This document shows, piece after piece, positions 8,866 through 16,589 of a stretch of 64,000 nt of DNA. The position numbers and the translations under genes were made by a program. Within the stretch, counting starts at the first letter, position 1; every line of letters starts with the position of its first letter. The stretch lies in NCBI RefSeq assembly GCF_026343955.1, contig NZ_JAPKNI010000010.1:99912-163911 (forward strand). Direction: 5' to 3'. The notes under the pieces were generated by a model. The model saw nothing but the letters and a program-made list of their open reading frames with translations. It searched no databases and was not told where the DNA came from. The DNA is from Kaistia defluvii. GTDB taxonomy: Bacteria; Pseudomonadota; Alphaproteobacteria; Rhizobiales; Kaistiaceae.

Positions 8866-9888
8866 TCAGATCGTGATTTCGACGCGGCGTCCGGTCTCGG
8901 CGCTTTCGATCGCGCCGAAGACCATGGCGAGGCTGTTGATGTTCTGGTGGCCAACCGTTTCCGGCTCCGGCCCGCCGCGCGTGGCGGCGATGAAATCCTG
9001 CAGGACCCCGAGGTGGCCGCCGGTCCGGTCGGATTCGGCGAGTGGAGGGATCTCGCTGGCAACCACCTCGGAGAAGAGACCGTCGATCGCTTTTCCTGCG
9101 ATCTCGGCGCGAATGTCCTGGTGGCCGTCCCAGACGAGCGTCCCCTTGGTGCCGACGATGCGCCAGGCGGATTCCCAGCTCGTCATCAGCCCGTCGGCGC
9201 ACCAGCTGCCGCGATAATTGAAGATCACGCCGTCGCCGAACTCGAAGATCGCGGCGGCGGAGGAACCCTGTTTGTACCAGGAGTTGCTAGGGTTCCATTC
9301 GCGGCAATAGACGGCTTCCGGCACATTGCCCGACATGAAGCGGGCGGCGTCGAAGGTGTGGATCGCCATGTCGAGCAGCAGCACATGGTCCATCTGCTCG
9401 CGGAAGCCGCCGAAATGCGGCGCCAGGAAGAAGTCGCAATGGATCGAGGTGACCTCGCCGATCGCTCCCTGGTCGATGGCGCGGCGGATGCGGCGCACGC
9501 CTTCGAGATAGCGGCGGTTCTGCACGACGACATGCAGCTTGCCGGCAGCCTTGGCGCGGCCGATCAGGTCGCGCGCCTGGTCGAGAGTCTCGGCCATTGG
9601 CTTTTCGGAGAGGACATGGCAGCCGGCGGCGAGCGCCGTTGAGACGATATGATGGCGGGCGGCGGGGATGACCACGTCGAAGACGACATCGGGCTTCGCC
9701 TCGGCGATCAGGTCCTCGATGCTCGTGGCGATGACGATGTCGCCCAGCTCGAATTCGGCCGCGCGGGCTCGCGCCGCGTCGGAGTTGATGTCGGCCAGTC
9801 CCACGATCTCGAGATCGGGGATGGTCTTGGCGGCGGCGAGCCAGGCGCGGCTCATCGCTCCGCAACCGATCAAAACGGCACGTTGCAT
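8866..9888 (-). CDS. Gfo/Idh/MocA family oxidoreductase
   Basis: A 340-residue NAD(P)-dependent sugar dehydrogenase. The Rossmann glycine motif is IGCGAMSRAW (residues 7-16), and LSEKPMAETLDQA contains the conserved EKP motif, whose lysine is catalytic in the family; DMAIHTFDAAR supplies the expected Asp and His in the second domain. It should oxidise a ring hydroxyl of a sugar or cyclitol, or act as a sugar reductase. It is first in a five-gene minus-strand operon, and its promoter region contains the two LacI-type operators, so the whole operon is probably controlled by the divergent regulator. Confidence 0.94.
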   Translation of the reverse strand: MQRAVLIGCGAMSRAWLAAAKTIPDLEIVGLADINSDAARARAAEFELGDIVIATSIEDLIAEAKPDVVFDVVIPAARHHIVSTALAAGCHVLSEKPMAETLDQARDLIGRAKAAGKLHVVVQNRRYLEGVRRIRRAIDQGAIGEVTSIHCDFFLAPHFGGFREQMDHVLLLDMAIHTFDAARFMSGNVPEAVYCREWNPSNSWYKQGSSAAAIFEFGDGVIFNYRGSWCADGLMTSWESAWRIVGTKGTLVWDGHQDIRAEIAGKAIDGLFSEVVASEIPPLAESDRTGGHLGVLQDFIAATRGGPEPETVGHQNINSLAMVFGAIESAETGRRVEITI

Positions 9889-9920
9889 TCCGGACTTCCT
9901 CCCACGGCCAGTTCCTCAAA

Positions 9921-9950
9921 CATCGCACCGCAAACGTTTACGGTGCGATG
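9921..9950. promoter_or_regulatory. LacI-family operator 1 inside a 30-base palindrome
   Basis: The core GCAAACGTTTAC (9930-9941) has the central AACGTT of LacI/GalR-family operators. It is extended by perfectly complementary flanks CATCGCACCG (9921-9930) and CGGTGCGATG (9941-9950), so 28 of 30 bases are palindromic. It lies 33-62 bases upstream of the oxidoreductase start, within a plausible promoter or 5' leader. Confidence 0.8.
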
Positions 9951-9959
9951 CAATAAGGC

Positions 9960-9973
9960 CGTAAACGTTTACG
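9960..9973. promoter_or_regulatory. LacI-family operator 2
   Basis: CGTAAACGTTTACG is a perfect 14-base palindrome with the LacI/GalR-type centre. Its centre is 31 bases from that of operator 1, about three helical turns, so two repressor dimers would sit on the same DNA face. The divergent LacI-type regulator starts 152 bases away. Confidence 0.85.
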
Positions 9974-10124
9974 ACAACACCAAACTGAGGTACGCTTGTC
10001 AAGTGCGAGGGCGCAGGCAACCGGCGGTGCCTGTCGTCAGGTCGGGTGCACGCTGGACCAAAAATGATGTACGCAAGGCGTCCGACGTCGCGGTTCGGCC
10101 GGGCGAGGGTGAGGGGACGGCACG

Positions 10125-11156
10125 GTGAGCATCAAGGAACTGGCGCAGCGGCTGAACATCTCGATCGGCACCGTGTCGCGGGCGCTGAACGGGCGCGCCG
10201 ACGTCAATCCCGACACCCGCAAACGGGTCCTCGCCGCCGCCAAGGCGATGGGCTATGTCGCCAACCAGTCCGGCCGCAGCCTGCGCCAGGGCACGACCAA
10301 CGTCATCGGCTTCACGATGGAGACCAATGTCGAGACCAAGACGCACGGCGACACCTTCTTCATGAGCGTCTTCGACGGCGTCCAGACGGTGTTCGCCCGC
10401 CACAAGCTCGACCTGGTCGTCCTGCCCTGCCACTCCGAAGATGATCCCTTCGACCATCTCCGTCGCGTCGTCTCGCGCCAGTTTGCCGATGGGCTGATTC
10501 TGTCGGCGACCCAGCGCCAGGACCCGCGCATCGACTATCTGATCGAGCGCGGCATCCCCTTCGTGACGCTGGGCCGCAGCCTTTCCGGCGGCGAGCATTC
10601 CTGGATCGACATGGATTTCGAGGGCGTGGCGGCGCAGTCCGTCGCGCGGCTGGTCGCCCGCGGCCATACCCGCATCGCGCTCGCCAACACCACGCGCGGC
10701 ATCAATCTGAGCTATGTGTTCGAGGACGCCTACAGGGCGGCGCTGGCCGGTCACGGCATCGCCTACGACCCCGACATCGTGCTGCGCGGCGACATCACGG
10801 AGCTTGGCGGCTACCAGCTCTGCGAGAAGCTGCTGGCGCTGCCCAACCGGCCGACCGCCGTCGTTCTGGTCAATGAAAGCCTGGCGATCGGTTTCTATCG
10901 CCGCCTGCACGAGGCCGGCCTCACGCCGGGACGCGACATGGCGATCATCGGCTTCCGGCAGAGCCCGCAGGCGCGATTCCTGTCGCCGGCACTGACCTGC
11001 TACCGGTTGTCGCTGCACGATGTCGGCGTCGAACTGGCGCAATCGCTGCTCGCCACCATGCCGGCCTACAAGGACCTCTACCCGCTCGGCACCGTGCAGA
11101 AGATCTGGCCGATGGAACTGGTCCCGGGCGAAAGCGATCCGCCGCTGCACCCCTGA
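10125..11156 (+). CDS. LacI family transcriptional regulator
   Basis: A 343-residue repressor with the LacI helix-turn-helix at residues 2-22 (IKELAQRLNISIGTVSRALNG split by the usual GTVSRALN recognition helix), a hinge around 45-60 and a periplasmic-binding-protein-like effector domain. The start is GTG at 10125, chosen because the helix-turn-helix must begin at the N-terminus; a purine-rich GAGGGTGAGGGG lies upstream. It is divergent from the 9888-4675 transport and catabolic operon, with two palindromic operators between. It most likely represses that operon until the sugar or a metabolite is bound. Confidence 0.95.
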   Translation: MSIKELAQRLNISIGTVSRALNGRADVNPDTRKRVLAAAKAMGYVANQSGRSLRQGTTNVIGFTMETNVETKTHGDTFFMSVFDGVQTVFARHKLDLVVLPCHSEDDPFDHLRRVVSRQFADGLILSATQRQDPRIDYLIERGIPFVTLGRSLSGGEHSWIDMDFEGVAAQSVARLVARGHTRIALANTTRGINLSYVFEDAYRAALAGHGIAYDPDIVLRGDITELGGYQLCEKLLALPNRPTAVVLVNESLAIGFYRRLHEAGLTPGRDMAIIGFRQSPQARFLSPALTCYRLSLHDVGVELAQSLLATMPAYKDLYPLGTVQKIWPMELVPGESDPPLHP

Positions 11157-11209
11157 ACCAACCCGATTTGCAACCGGCCGTCCCTTGCCGCCGGTCCGTC
11201 ATCGACCTA

Positions 11210-11224
11210 GAACATATCGTGAAC
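11210..11224 (+). promoter_or_regulatory. LexA (SOS) box, GAAC-N7-GAAC
   Basis: GAACATATCGTGAAC matches exactly the alphaproteobacterial LexA consensus GAAC-N7-GAAC. It ends 19 bases before the ATG of the radical SAM gene, a position where bound LexA would block transcription. The downstream genes look like DNA repair proteins, which supports a functional site. Confidence 0.85.
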
Positions 11225-11243
11225 AGAATGAGGATGGGCAACG

Positions 11244-12464
11244 ATGGACATGCTGGAGAAGCTCGGGATCCTGGCAGATGCCGCCAAGTATGACGCTTCC
11301 TGCGCTTCGAGCGGCACCGACAAGAAGCACGCCCCGGCCGGCAAGGGCCTAGGCTCGACCGAGGGCATGGGCATCTGCCATTCCTATGCGCCGGACGGCC
11401 GCTGCATCTCGCTGCTGAAGGTGCTTCTGACCAATGCCTGCAATTTCGATTGCCTCTATTGCGTCAACCGCGCCTCGTCCAACGTGCCGCGCGCCCGCTT
11501 CACGGTGGCGGAAATCGTCAAGCTGACGCTCGATTTCTATCGCCGCAACTATATCGAGGGCCTGTTCCTCTCCTCCGGCATCATCCGCAATCCCGATTAC
11601 ACCATGGAGCAGGTGGTGGCGGTGGCGAAGTCGCTGCGTCTCGACCACGGTTTTCACGGCTATATCCATCTGAAGACGATCCCAGAGGCGAGCGAGGCGC
11701 TGATCACCGAGGCGGGGCTCTATGCCGACCGCCTGTCGATCAATGTCGAACTGCCGACCGAGACGGCGCTGACGGCGCTGGCGCCGGAAAAGAGCATCCC
11801 CTCGATCCGCCGCACCATGGGCCGGCTGCGGCTGAAGCTCGACGAGGCGAAGTCGGAGAAACACCTGAAACACGCCCGCCGCTTTGCCCCGGCCGGCCAG
11901 AGCACGCAGATGATCATCGGCGCGGATGATTCGACCGACCGCTCGATCCTCGATCTCTCCGCCAGCCTCTATGGCTCCTACCGGCTGAAGCGGGTCTATT
12001 ATTCCGCCTTCAGCCCGATCCCGGATTCGAGCCTGAAGCTGCCGCCCAGGGCACCGCCCTTGATGCGCGAGCACCGGCTCTACCAGGCCGACTGGCTGCT
12101 GCGCTTCTATGGCTTCGAGGTCTCCGAAATCGGCGGCAAGGGCGGCATGCTCGATCTCGACATCGACCCCAAGCTCGCCTGGGCGCTGGCCAATCGCGAC
12201 CGCTTCCCCGTCGATCTCAACCGCGCCCCGCGCGAAGCGCTGTTGCGCGTGCCCGGCCTCGGCGCCAAGACCGTCGAGCGGCTGATTTCGGCCCGCCGCC
12301 ATCGCACGATCCGCAGCGACGATCTGGTGCAGCTGCGCCTGCCGCTCGCCAAGCTGATGCCCTTCGTCGTGCTCGGTGACCACAAGCCCTCCAGCCTGCT
12401 CGATTCGGAACGGCTGTCGACCTTGCTGCGTCCCAAGCCGACGCAGATGCAACTGCCTTTCTAG
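11244..12464 (+). CDS. radical SAM DNA modification/repair protein with C-terminal helix-hairpin-helix (UDG-linked family)
   Basis: A 406-residue radical SAM enzyme. The CxxxCxxC cluster motif is Cys66, Cys70 and Cys73 in TNACNFDCLYCVN, and additional cysteines at 20, 45 and 54 could hold another cluster or be structural. The C-terminal part (about 325-351, LNRAPREALLRVPGLGAKTV) is a helix-hairpin-helix, a non-sequence-specific DNA-binding element. The family is known as the radical SAM partner of UdgX-type uracil-DNA glycosylase-like proteins, and such a gene follows 254 bases downstream on the same strand. The reaction is not established for the family; a role on damaged or modified DNA is inferred. 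The SOS box just upstream suggests induction by DNA damage. Confidence 0.93.
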   Translation: MDMLEKLGILADAAKYDASCASSGTDKKHAPAGKGLGSTEGMGICHSYAPDGRCISLLKVLLTNACNFDCLYCVNRASSNVPRARFTVAEIVKLTLDFYRRNYIEGLFLSSGIIRNPDYTMEQVVAVAKSLRLDHGFHGYIHLKTIPEASEALITEAGLYADRLSINVELPTETALTALAPEKSIPSIRRTMGRLRLKLDEAKSEKHLKHARRFAPAGQSTQMIIGADDSTDRSILDLSASLYGSYRLKRVYYSAFSPIPDSSLKLPPRAPPLMREHRLYQADWLLRFYGFEVSEIGGKGGMLDLDIDPKLAWALANRDRFPVDLNRAPREALLRVPGLGAKTVERLISARRHRTIRSDDLVQLRLPLAKLMPFVVLGDHKPSSLLDSERLSTLLRPKPTQMQLPF

Positions 12465-12507
12465 AAGCTCGTTGGGTGGGAGCCGTTGGCCATAGCAGGC
12501 GACACGA

Positions 12508-12673
12508 CCATCATCCTGAGGTGCCCGGCAAAGCCGGGCCTCGAAGGAGGGACCAGCGAGCACCGGATGCGAATTGTCGTGCGGGGGACCATCTTGAGCG
12601 TCTCAACAAGTTTAGAGTGCCCGCTGGATCCTCCTTCGAGGCTTCGCTTACGCGAAGCGCCTCAGGATGATGG
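12508..12673. repeat. intergenic palindromic repeat, family A, copy 2
   Basis: Outer arms CCATCATCCTGAGGTG and CGCCTCAGGATGATGG bound 166 bases. Here the left internal hairpin is of the CCCGGC type and the right one of the GCTTCGC type, the reverse of copy 1, so this copy is inserted in the opposite orientation. It fills most of the gap between the radical SAM and UdgX-fusion genes; whether it uncouples them is unknown. Confidence 0.85.
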
Positions 12674-12718
12674 CGGAGCGGGTGGATCGGCCAGGATAGC
12701 CGGAGGACTGCCGTAGCC

Positions 12719-14167
12719 ATGCACCGGATCGCGCTGGCGGGACCCACCGACTTCAAGGGCTGGCGCGACGCTGCCCGCCGGCTGGCGCGGCAGGGCGTCG
12801 AACCCGCCGACGTGGTCTGGACCGTGGCCGGCGAGTCCAGCGATCTCTTCGCCGCGCCGGGGCTGGAGACGCCGGCGGCCACCGCGCCGGAAGGGCCGGC
12901 CTTTGCCGTGCCGCGCGCCTTTCTCGATCTCGCCGAGACCGCGATCCTGCACAGCGATCCCGAACGGTTCGCCTTGCTCTACACGATGCTTTGCCGGCTC
13001 AGGACGAATCACGACGCGCTGGAGGACAGCGTCGATCCGCTGGTCATCCGGCTCAACGGTTTCGCCAAGGCCGTGCGGCGCGACATTCACAAGATGCACG
13101 CCTTCGTCCGCTTTCGCGCCGTCGAAACGGAAGCGGGCGAGTGCTTCATCGCCTGGTTCGAGCCGGAGCATCATATCGTCGAGGCGGCGGCGGCGTTCTT
13201 CGCCCGCCGCTTCGCCTCGATGCGCTGGTCGATCCTGACGCCGGAGCGCAGCGTGCATTGGGACGGCGAGATCCTGCGCCTGTCGGAGGGGGTCGATCGC
13301 TCGGCCGCACCGGGCGAGGATGCGCTGGAGGATCTCTGGCGGCGCTACTATGCATCGATCTTCAATCCCGCCCGGCTGAAGGTGCAGGCGATGATGTCGG
13401 AGATGCCGCAGAAATACTGGCGCAACCTGCCCGAGGCCTCGCTCATTAAACCGCTGATCGACCAGGCGGAGCGAAGGAGCGCCGAGATGGTCCAGTCCGC
13501 CACGACACCCGCCAATCCCCGGCCGCAGCGCGCCCGGCCCGCGCCCGCGGAAGCGAAAGAGGCGCCGGCAATGGCCGGCACGATCGGGGCATTGCGGGCC
13601 GAGGCGGCGGGCTGCCGGCGTTGCCCGCTCTGGGCGCCGGCGACGCAGACCGTCTTCGGTGAGGGGCCGGAGGACGCCGAGATCGTGTTTGTCGGGGAAC
13701 AGCCGGGCGACCAGGAGGATCTGGCCGGGAAGCCCTTTGTGGGTCCGGCGGGCCAGGTGTTCGATGCGGCGCTTCGCGACGTCGGCATCGACCGTGGCCG
13801 CGTCTATGTCACCAATGCGGTGAAGCACTTCAAATTCGTGCCGCGCGGCAAGCGACGCCTGCACCAGAAGCCGAATGTCGCGGAAATCGTCGCCTGCCAT
13901 GTCTGGCTGGAGCAGGAGCTCCAGATCCTGCGGCCGCGCCTGGTCGTGGCGCTCGGCCTGACCGCGGTGCGCAGTTTGACGGGCAAGACGATGACGCTTG
14001 CCTCCGCGCGCGAGCAGAAGCTGCAGACCGAGACAGGAACGGCGCTGGTGGCGACGATCCACCCGTCCTATCTGCTGCGCCTGCCGGACGAGGCGATGAA
14101 AGCGCGCGAGCACGCGCGCTTTCTCGAGGATCTGAGGCGCGTGGCCGATCTGGCCAGGGTTGCCTGA
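12719..14167 (+). CDS. DUF4130-UdgX fusion, uracil-DNA glycosylase superfamily protein
   Basis: A 482-residue fusion. Residues 1 to about 255 match the DUF4130 'putative DNA metabolism' domain; after a Pro/Ala linker (about 260-285), residues 288-482 form a UdgX-type uracil-DNA glycosylase domain. Seen: cluster Cys299 and Cys302 (CRRCPLW) and Cys393, motif A GEQPGDQEDLAGKPFVGPAG from 326, the UdgX R-loop KRRLH with His382, and motif B HPSYLLR from 448. In UdgX proteins the R-loop His makes a covalent bond to DNA after uracil removal, so this protein may trap or mark uracil in DNA. GGAGG precedes ATG 12719. The stop is directly adjacent to that of the convergent SDR gene. Confidence 0.95.
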   Translation: MHRIALAGPTDFKGWRDAARRLARQGVEPADVVWTVAGESSDLFAAPGLETPAATAPEGPAFAVPRAFLDLAETAILHSDPERFALLYTMLCRLRTNHDALEDSVDPLVIRLNGFAKAVRRDIHKMHAFVRFRAVETEAGECFIAWFEPEHHIVEAAAAFFARRFASMRWSILTPERSVHWDGEILRLSEGVDRSAAPGEDALEDLWRRYYASIFNPARLKVQAMMSEMPQKYWRNLPEASLIKPLIDQAERRSAEMVQSATTPANPRPQRARPAPAEAKEAPAMAGTIGALRAEAAGCRRCPLWAPATQTVFGEGPEDAEIVFVGEQPGDQEDLAGKPFVGPAGQVFDAALRDVGIDRGRVYVTNAVKHFKFVPRGKRRLHQKPNVAEIVACHVWLEQELQILRPRLVVALGLTAVRSLTGKTMTLASAREQKLQTETGTALVATIHPSYLLRLPDEAMKAREHARFLEDLRRVADLARVA

Positions 14168-14941
14168 CTACCAGCAGGTATAGCCGCCATCGGCCGAGAC
14201 GATCGAGCCGGTCATCAGGCTGGCCGCGTCGCTGGCGAGGAAGTGCACGACCGAGGCGATTTCGTCGGTCTCGCCCATGCGGCCCATCGGGGTGCCGCCG
14301 ATCCAGGCTTCGTTCATCACCGGATCGTCCTTCACGAAGGCGGTCAGGGGCGTGTTGATATAGGTCGGGGCCACCGCGTTGACGCGGACGCCGCGCGAGG
14401 CCCATTCGGCAGCCAGCGATTTGGTCAGGTGGTGCACGCCCGCCTTGGAGGCATTGTAGAAGGCCTGCTCCTGCGGCTTGTTGACGATGAAGCCGGACAT
14501 CGAGCCGATATTGACGATGGCGCCGCTCTTCGCCTTGAGCATGTAGTTGCCGAAGGCGCGGCAGCACCAGAAGGTTCCATTCAGATTGACGTCGATGACG
14601 TTCAGCCAGTGTTCGTCGGTGACCGTCTCGGCCGGCGTCATGCTGCGGGCGATGCCGGCATTGTTGACCAGGATGTCGATCTTGCCGTGCTTGGCGACGA
14701 CGTCGTCGGCGACCTGGTTGACGCGGGCGGAGTCGGTGACGTCCATCACCACGACCTCGACGTCATAGCCCTTGGCCTTCAGGCTGGCCTGGCCGGCCTT
14801 GGCAACGGCTTCGTCGCGATCGGCGATGATGACGGTCGCACCCGCTTCGGCCAGCGCTTCGACGGTGGCGAGGCCGATCGACTGGCCGCCGCCCGTGACG
14901 AGCGCGACCTTGCCGTCGAGACGGAGCTTTTCGAGATACAT
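14168..14941 (-). CDS. SDR family oxidoreductase (polyol/sugar type)
   Basis: A 257-residue classical SDR: TGGGQSIG at 16-23, Asp41 after the second strand (NAD preference), NNAG at 93-96, Ser147/Ser149 in IGSMSG, and Tyr162-xxx-Lys166 in YNASK. The segment IVNKPQEQAFYNASKAGV is typical of SDRs acting on polyols and sugars such as sorbitol or threitol. AGGAGGAAAAG precedes the ATG. It may have its own promoter, since 296 bases with hairpins separate it from the next gene upstream (15238-15426). A role in oxidising a product of the ribose-type importer's substrate is inferred from proximity. Confidence 0.93.
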   Translation of the reverse strand: MYLEKLRLDGKVALVTGGGQSIGLATVEALAEAGATVIIADRDEAVAKAGQASLKAKGYDVEVVVMDVTDSARVNQVADDVVAKHGKIDILVNNAGIARSMTPAETVTDEHWLNVIDVNLNGTFWCCRAFGNYMLKAKSGAIVNIGSMSGFIVNKPQEQAFYNASKAGVHHLTKSLAAEWASRGVRVNAVAPTYINTPLTAFVKDDPVMNEAWIGGTPMGRMGETDEIASVVHFLASDAASLMTGSIVSADGGYTCW

Positions 14942-15147
14942 TCTTTTCCTCCTGAGAATTTCTCGTAGGCCATCAAGCTACTGAACGATCATGGTGCCGT
15001 CACGATCGAAGCGATGGGTTTTCGAGGAATTTGGCCAGAGAAAAGCGCTCTCATGGCGCGCGCGCCAATACAAGCGGCCCAGATCCGCCTGGGAGGCGGC
15101 CGGGCTTCTTATACGCCGGTGGGAGAGCGGGGCGCTGAAGAGTTGGC

Positions 15148-15216
15148 GACGGGCCGGAATCGGGGGCATTCGGGCCCGTCGCCCCGGCCGATGCATCGGG
15201 CAGGAGCATCGGCCGG
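15148..15216 (-). terminator. two tandem hairpins after the 62-residue gene (possible terminator)
   Basis: CCGGCCGATGC (15184-15194) pairs perfectly with GCATCGGCCGG (15206-15216), and GACGGGCC (15148-15155) with GGCCCGTC (15173-15180). The first begins 22 bases after the stop of the small gene at 15238. No T run follows, so it is only a likely transcript end or processing signal. The rest of the gap 14942-15237 holds the SDR ribosome site and a TGGCGCGCGCGCCA palindrome at 15054. Confidence 0.45.
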
Positions 15217-15237
15217 AAAGTGGTCGGTGGGCCTCGG

Positions 15238-15426
15238 TCAGCCGTCCTGGTCCTGGCTCGGGCTGCCGAGCGGCGGCGCCTTGGCGCTCCCGGGGCGCGC
15301 GGGCTTGGCAGGATCATGCGGCTCCGCCTGCTTGCCGGGGTCGTCGCCCTGGATGTCGGCAGGACGATTTTCGTTGCCGAAGCTGCTGTTGCCTCCGGCC
15401 TTGTCCTTGTCATACGGCGTCGACAT
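15238..15426 (-). CDS. small hydrophilic protein, 62 residues, unknown function
   Basis: A short open frame supported by a strong ribosome site (GAAGGAGG, 6-7 bases before ATG 15426). The product is rich in Asp, Pro, Gly, Lys and Ser, has no hydrophobic segment and no cysteine, and reads as intrinsically disordered (for example YDKDKAGGNSSFGNENR). It resembles the small disordered hypothetical proteins common in Hyphomicrobiales, some of which are stress-related, but I recognise no family. It lies downstream of the GntR regulator on the same strand with a 78-base gap that contains a small GTTCCC/GGGAAC hairpin. Confidence 0.65.
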   Translation of the reverse strand: MSTPYDKDKAGGNSSFGNENRPADIQGDDPGKQAEPHDPAKPARPGSAKAPPLGSPSQDQDG

Positions 15427-15504
15427 GAAGTGCCTCCTTCGTTTCCTCGGGAAGAAAACACGGCAATGTCGATCCGGTTCCCCTTCGGGAACGAGAGGAA
15501 CGGG

Positions 15505-16506
15505 TCAGGTGACGGCGATCAGGAACGGCACGCGGTGCCGGCGGCCCTGCCGGTCGAGCTGGGTCAGCCGCTCCCGGTTGGAGATCACGGAACGGCGCAG
15601 GTGCCGCTCCAGCGCGCGCTGCGCTTCGGATGTCCGGCCGGCCAGAAGGTGCTCGAACACCTCCAGATGCTCGCCCAGCATCACCTCGATCTCGTCGGTG
15701 TCGCGATGGCGCTGAAACGTCTCGTGCATGGCGATCAGCGGTAGCTGGCTGCGGCGGATCGCGTCGCGCAGCTGGCTGTTGCTGCAGCGCAGGACGGTTT
15801 CGACATGCAGGTCGTTTTCCAGCTGCTCCAGCCGGGCCGGGGTGCGTTTGCCCGCCTGCACCCGGCGGATCCGCTCGTGCCGGGCGCGCAGCTCGGCCGG
15901 GTCGAGATGCGGCAGGGCCTGCTCCAGCGCGATCGGTTCCAGCAGCCAGCGCAGCTCGAAATGCTCGTGCAGCAGCTCCGGCGTCAGCGGCCCGGCATAC
16001 CAGCGCTGGTTCTTGTCCTGCGTGACCAGCCCGGCGCGATCGAGCCCGGTCAGCACCTCATGCGCCACGGTGCGGCTGACGCCGTAATGGTCGGCGAGCA
16101 GGCTCTCGTTCAGATGGAAGCGGCCATAGGGCAGGCAGCAGGCGACGATGTGCTCGACCTCGGGGTAGATCGTGGCGCGACGATTGCGCGTGCGCGGCTC
16201 GATCATCCGCGCATCGGGCAGCGTCAGCCCGGCCTCGATCAGGTCAAGGCGCAGCGGCGGCGCGCCGGCATCCTCGCCGATCATCAGCCCGCGCCCGCCG
16301 AAGCGGACGACCAGGCCCTCATCCTCCAGCCGCCGCAAGGCGGCGCCGGCGGGGATGCGGCTCGACTGGAAGGCCCGCGCCAGCGCCGTCTCGCCAATCA
16401 CCAGGCCGCGCGGCAGCCGTGCCTCGACGATGTGTCGCCGCAGCACGCGGTAGATCACCTCGTAGAGCGGCAGCTCCATGTCTTCCGGTTCAGCCATCGC
16501 CGACAT
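15505..16506 (-). CDS. GntR-type regulator with two winged-helix domains and an FCD-like C-terminus
   Basis: A 333-residue protein, about 100 longer than usual FadR-subfamily regulators. Residues 12-78 form one GntR-like winged helix (YEVIYRVLRRHIVEARLPRG through VIGETALARAF) and residues 112-172 a second (GRFHLNESLLADHYGVSRTV). A helical FCD-type effector domain with the family's H/E/R-rich pattern (HFELRWLLEPIALEQ) covers about 178-320. ATG 16506 was chosen as the first in-frame start; ATG 16497 is an alternative. It follows the ribose-type importer ATPase on the same strand by 83 bases, so it probably controls that operon. The doubling of the DNA-binding domain is unusual. Confidence 0.88.
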   Translation of the reverse strand: MSAMAEPEDMELPLYEVIYRVLRRHIVEARLPRGLVIGETALARAFQSSRIPAGAALRRLEDEGLVVRFGGRGLMIGEDAGAPPLRLDLIEAGLTLPDARMIEPRTRNRRATIYPEVEHIVACCLPYGRFHLNESLLADHYGVSRTVAHEVLTGLDRAGLVTQDKNQRWYAGPLTPELLHEHFELRWLLEPIALEQALPHLDPAELRARHERIRRVQAGKRTPARLEQLENDLHVETVLRCSNSQLRDAIRRSQLPLIAMHETFQRHRDTDEIEVMLGEHLEVFEHLLAGRTSEAQRALERHLRRSVISNRERLTQLDRQGRRHRVPFLIAVT

Positions 16507-16589
16507 CGGCGCGCCCTCCCGGCCCGTCCTGCGACGTGGCGGCCGGGGCCGGCACGGGCGATCGCCCGGCGCGGTTAGCGTGCCGCCGG

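Noticed and set aside
9921..9950. 30-base palindrome as a rho-independent terminator
   Set aside because: No T run follows on either strand, and it lies in a divergent promoter region with a LacI-type core.
11157..11243. Radical SAM gene as part of the LacI-regulator transcript
   Set aside because: The SOS box and gap between 11157 and 11243 point to a separate promoter.
15054..15067. TGGCGCGCGCGCCA palindrome as an operator
   Set aside because: Short alternating GC palindromes are expected by chance in this base composition; no second copy or context supports it.
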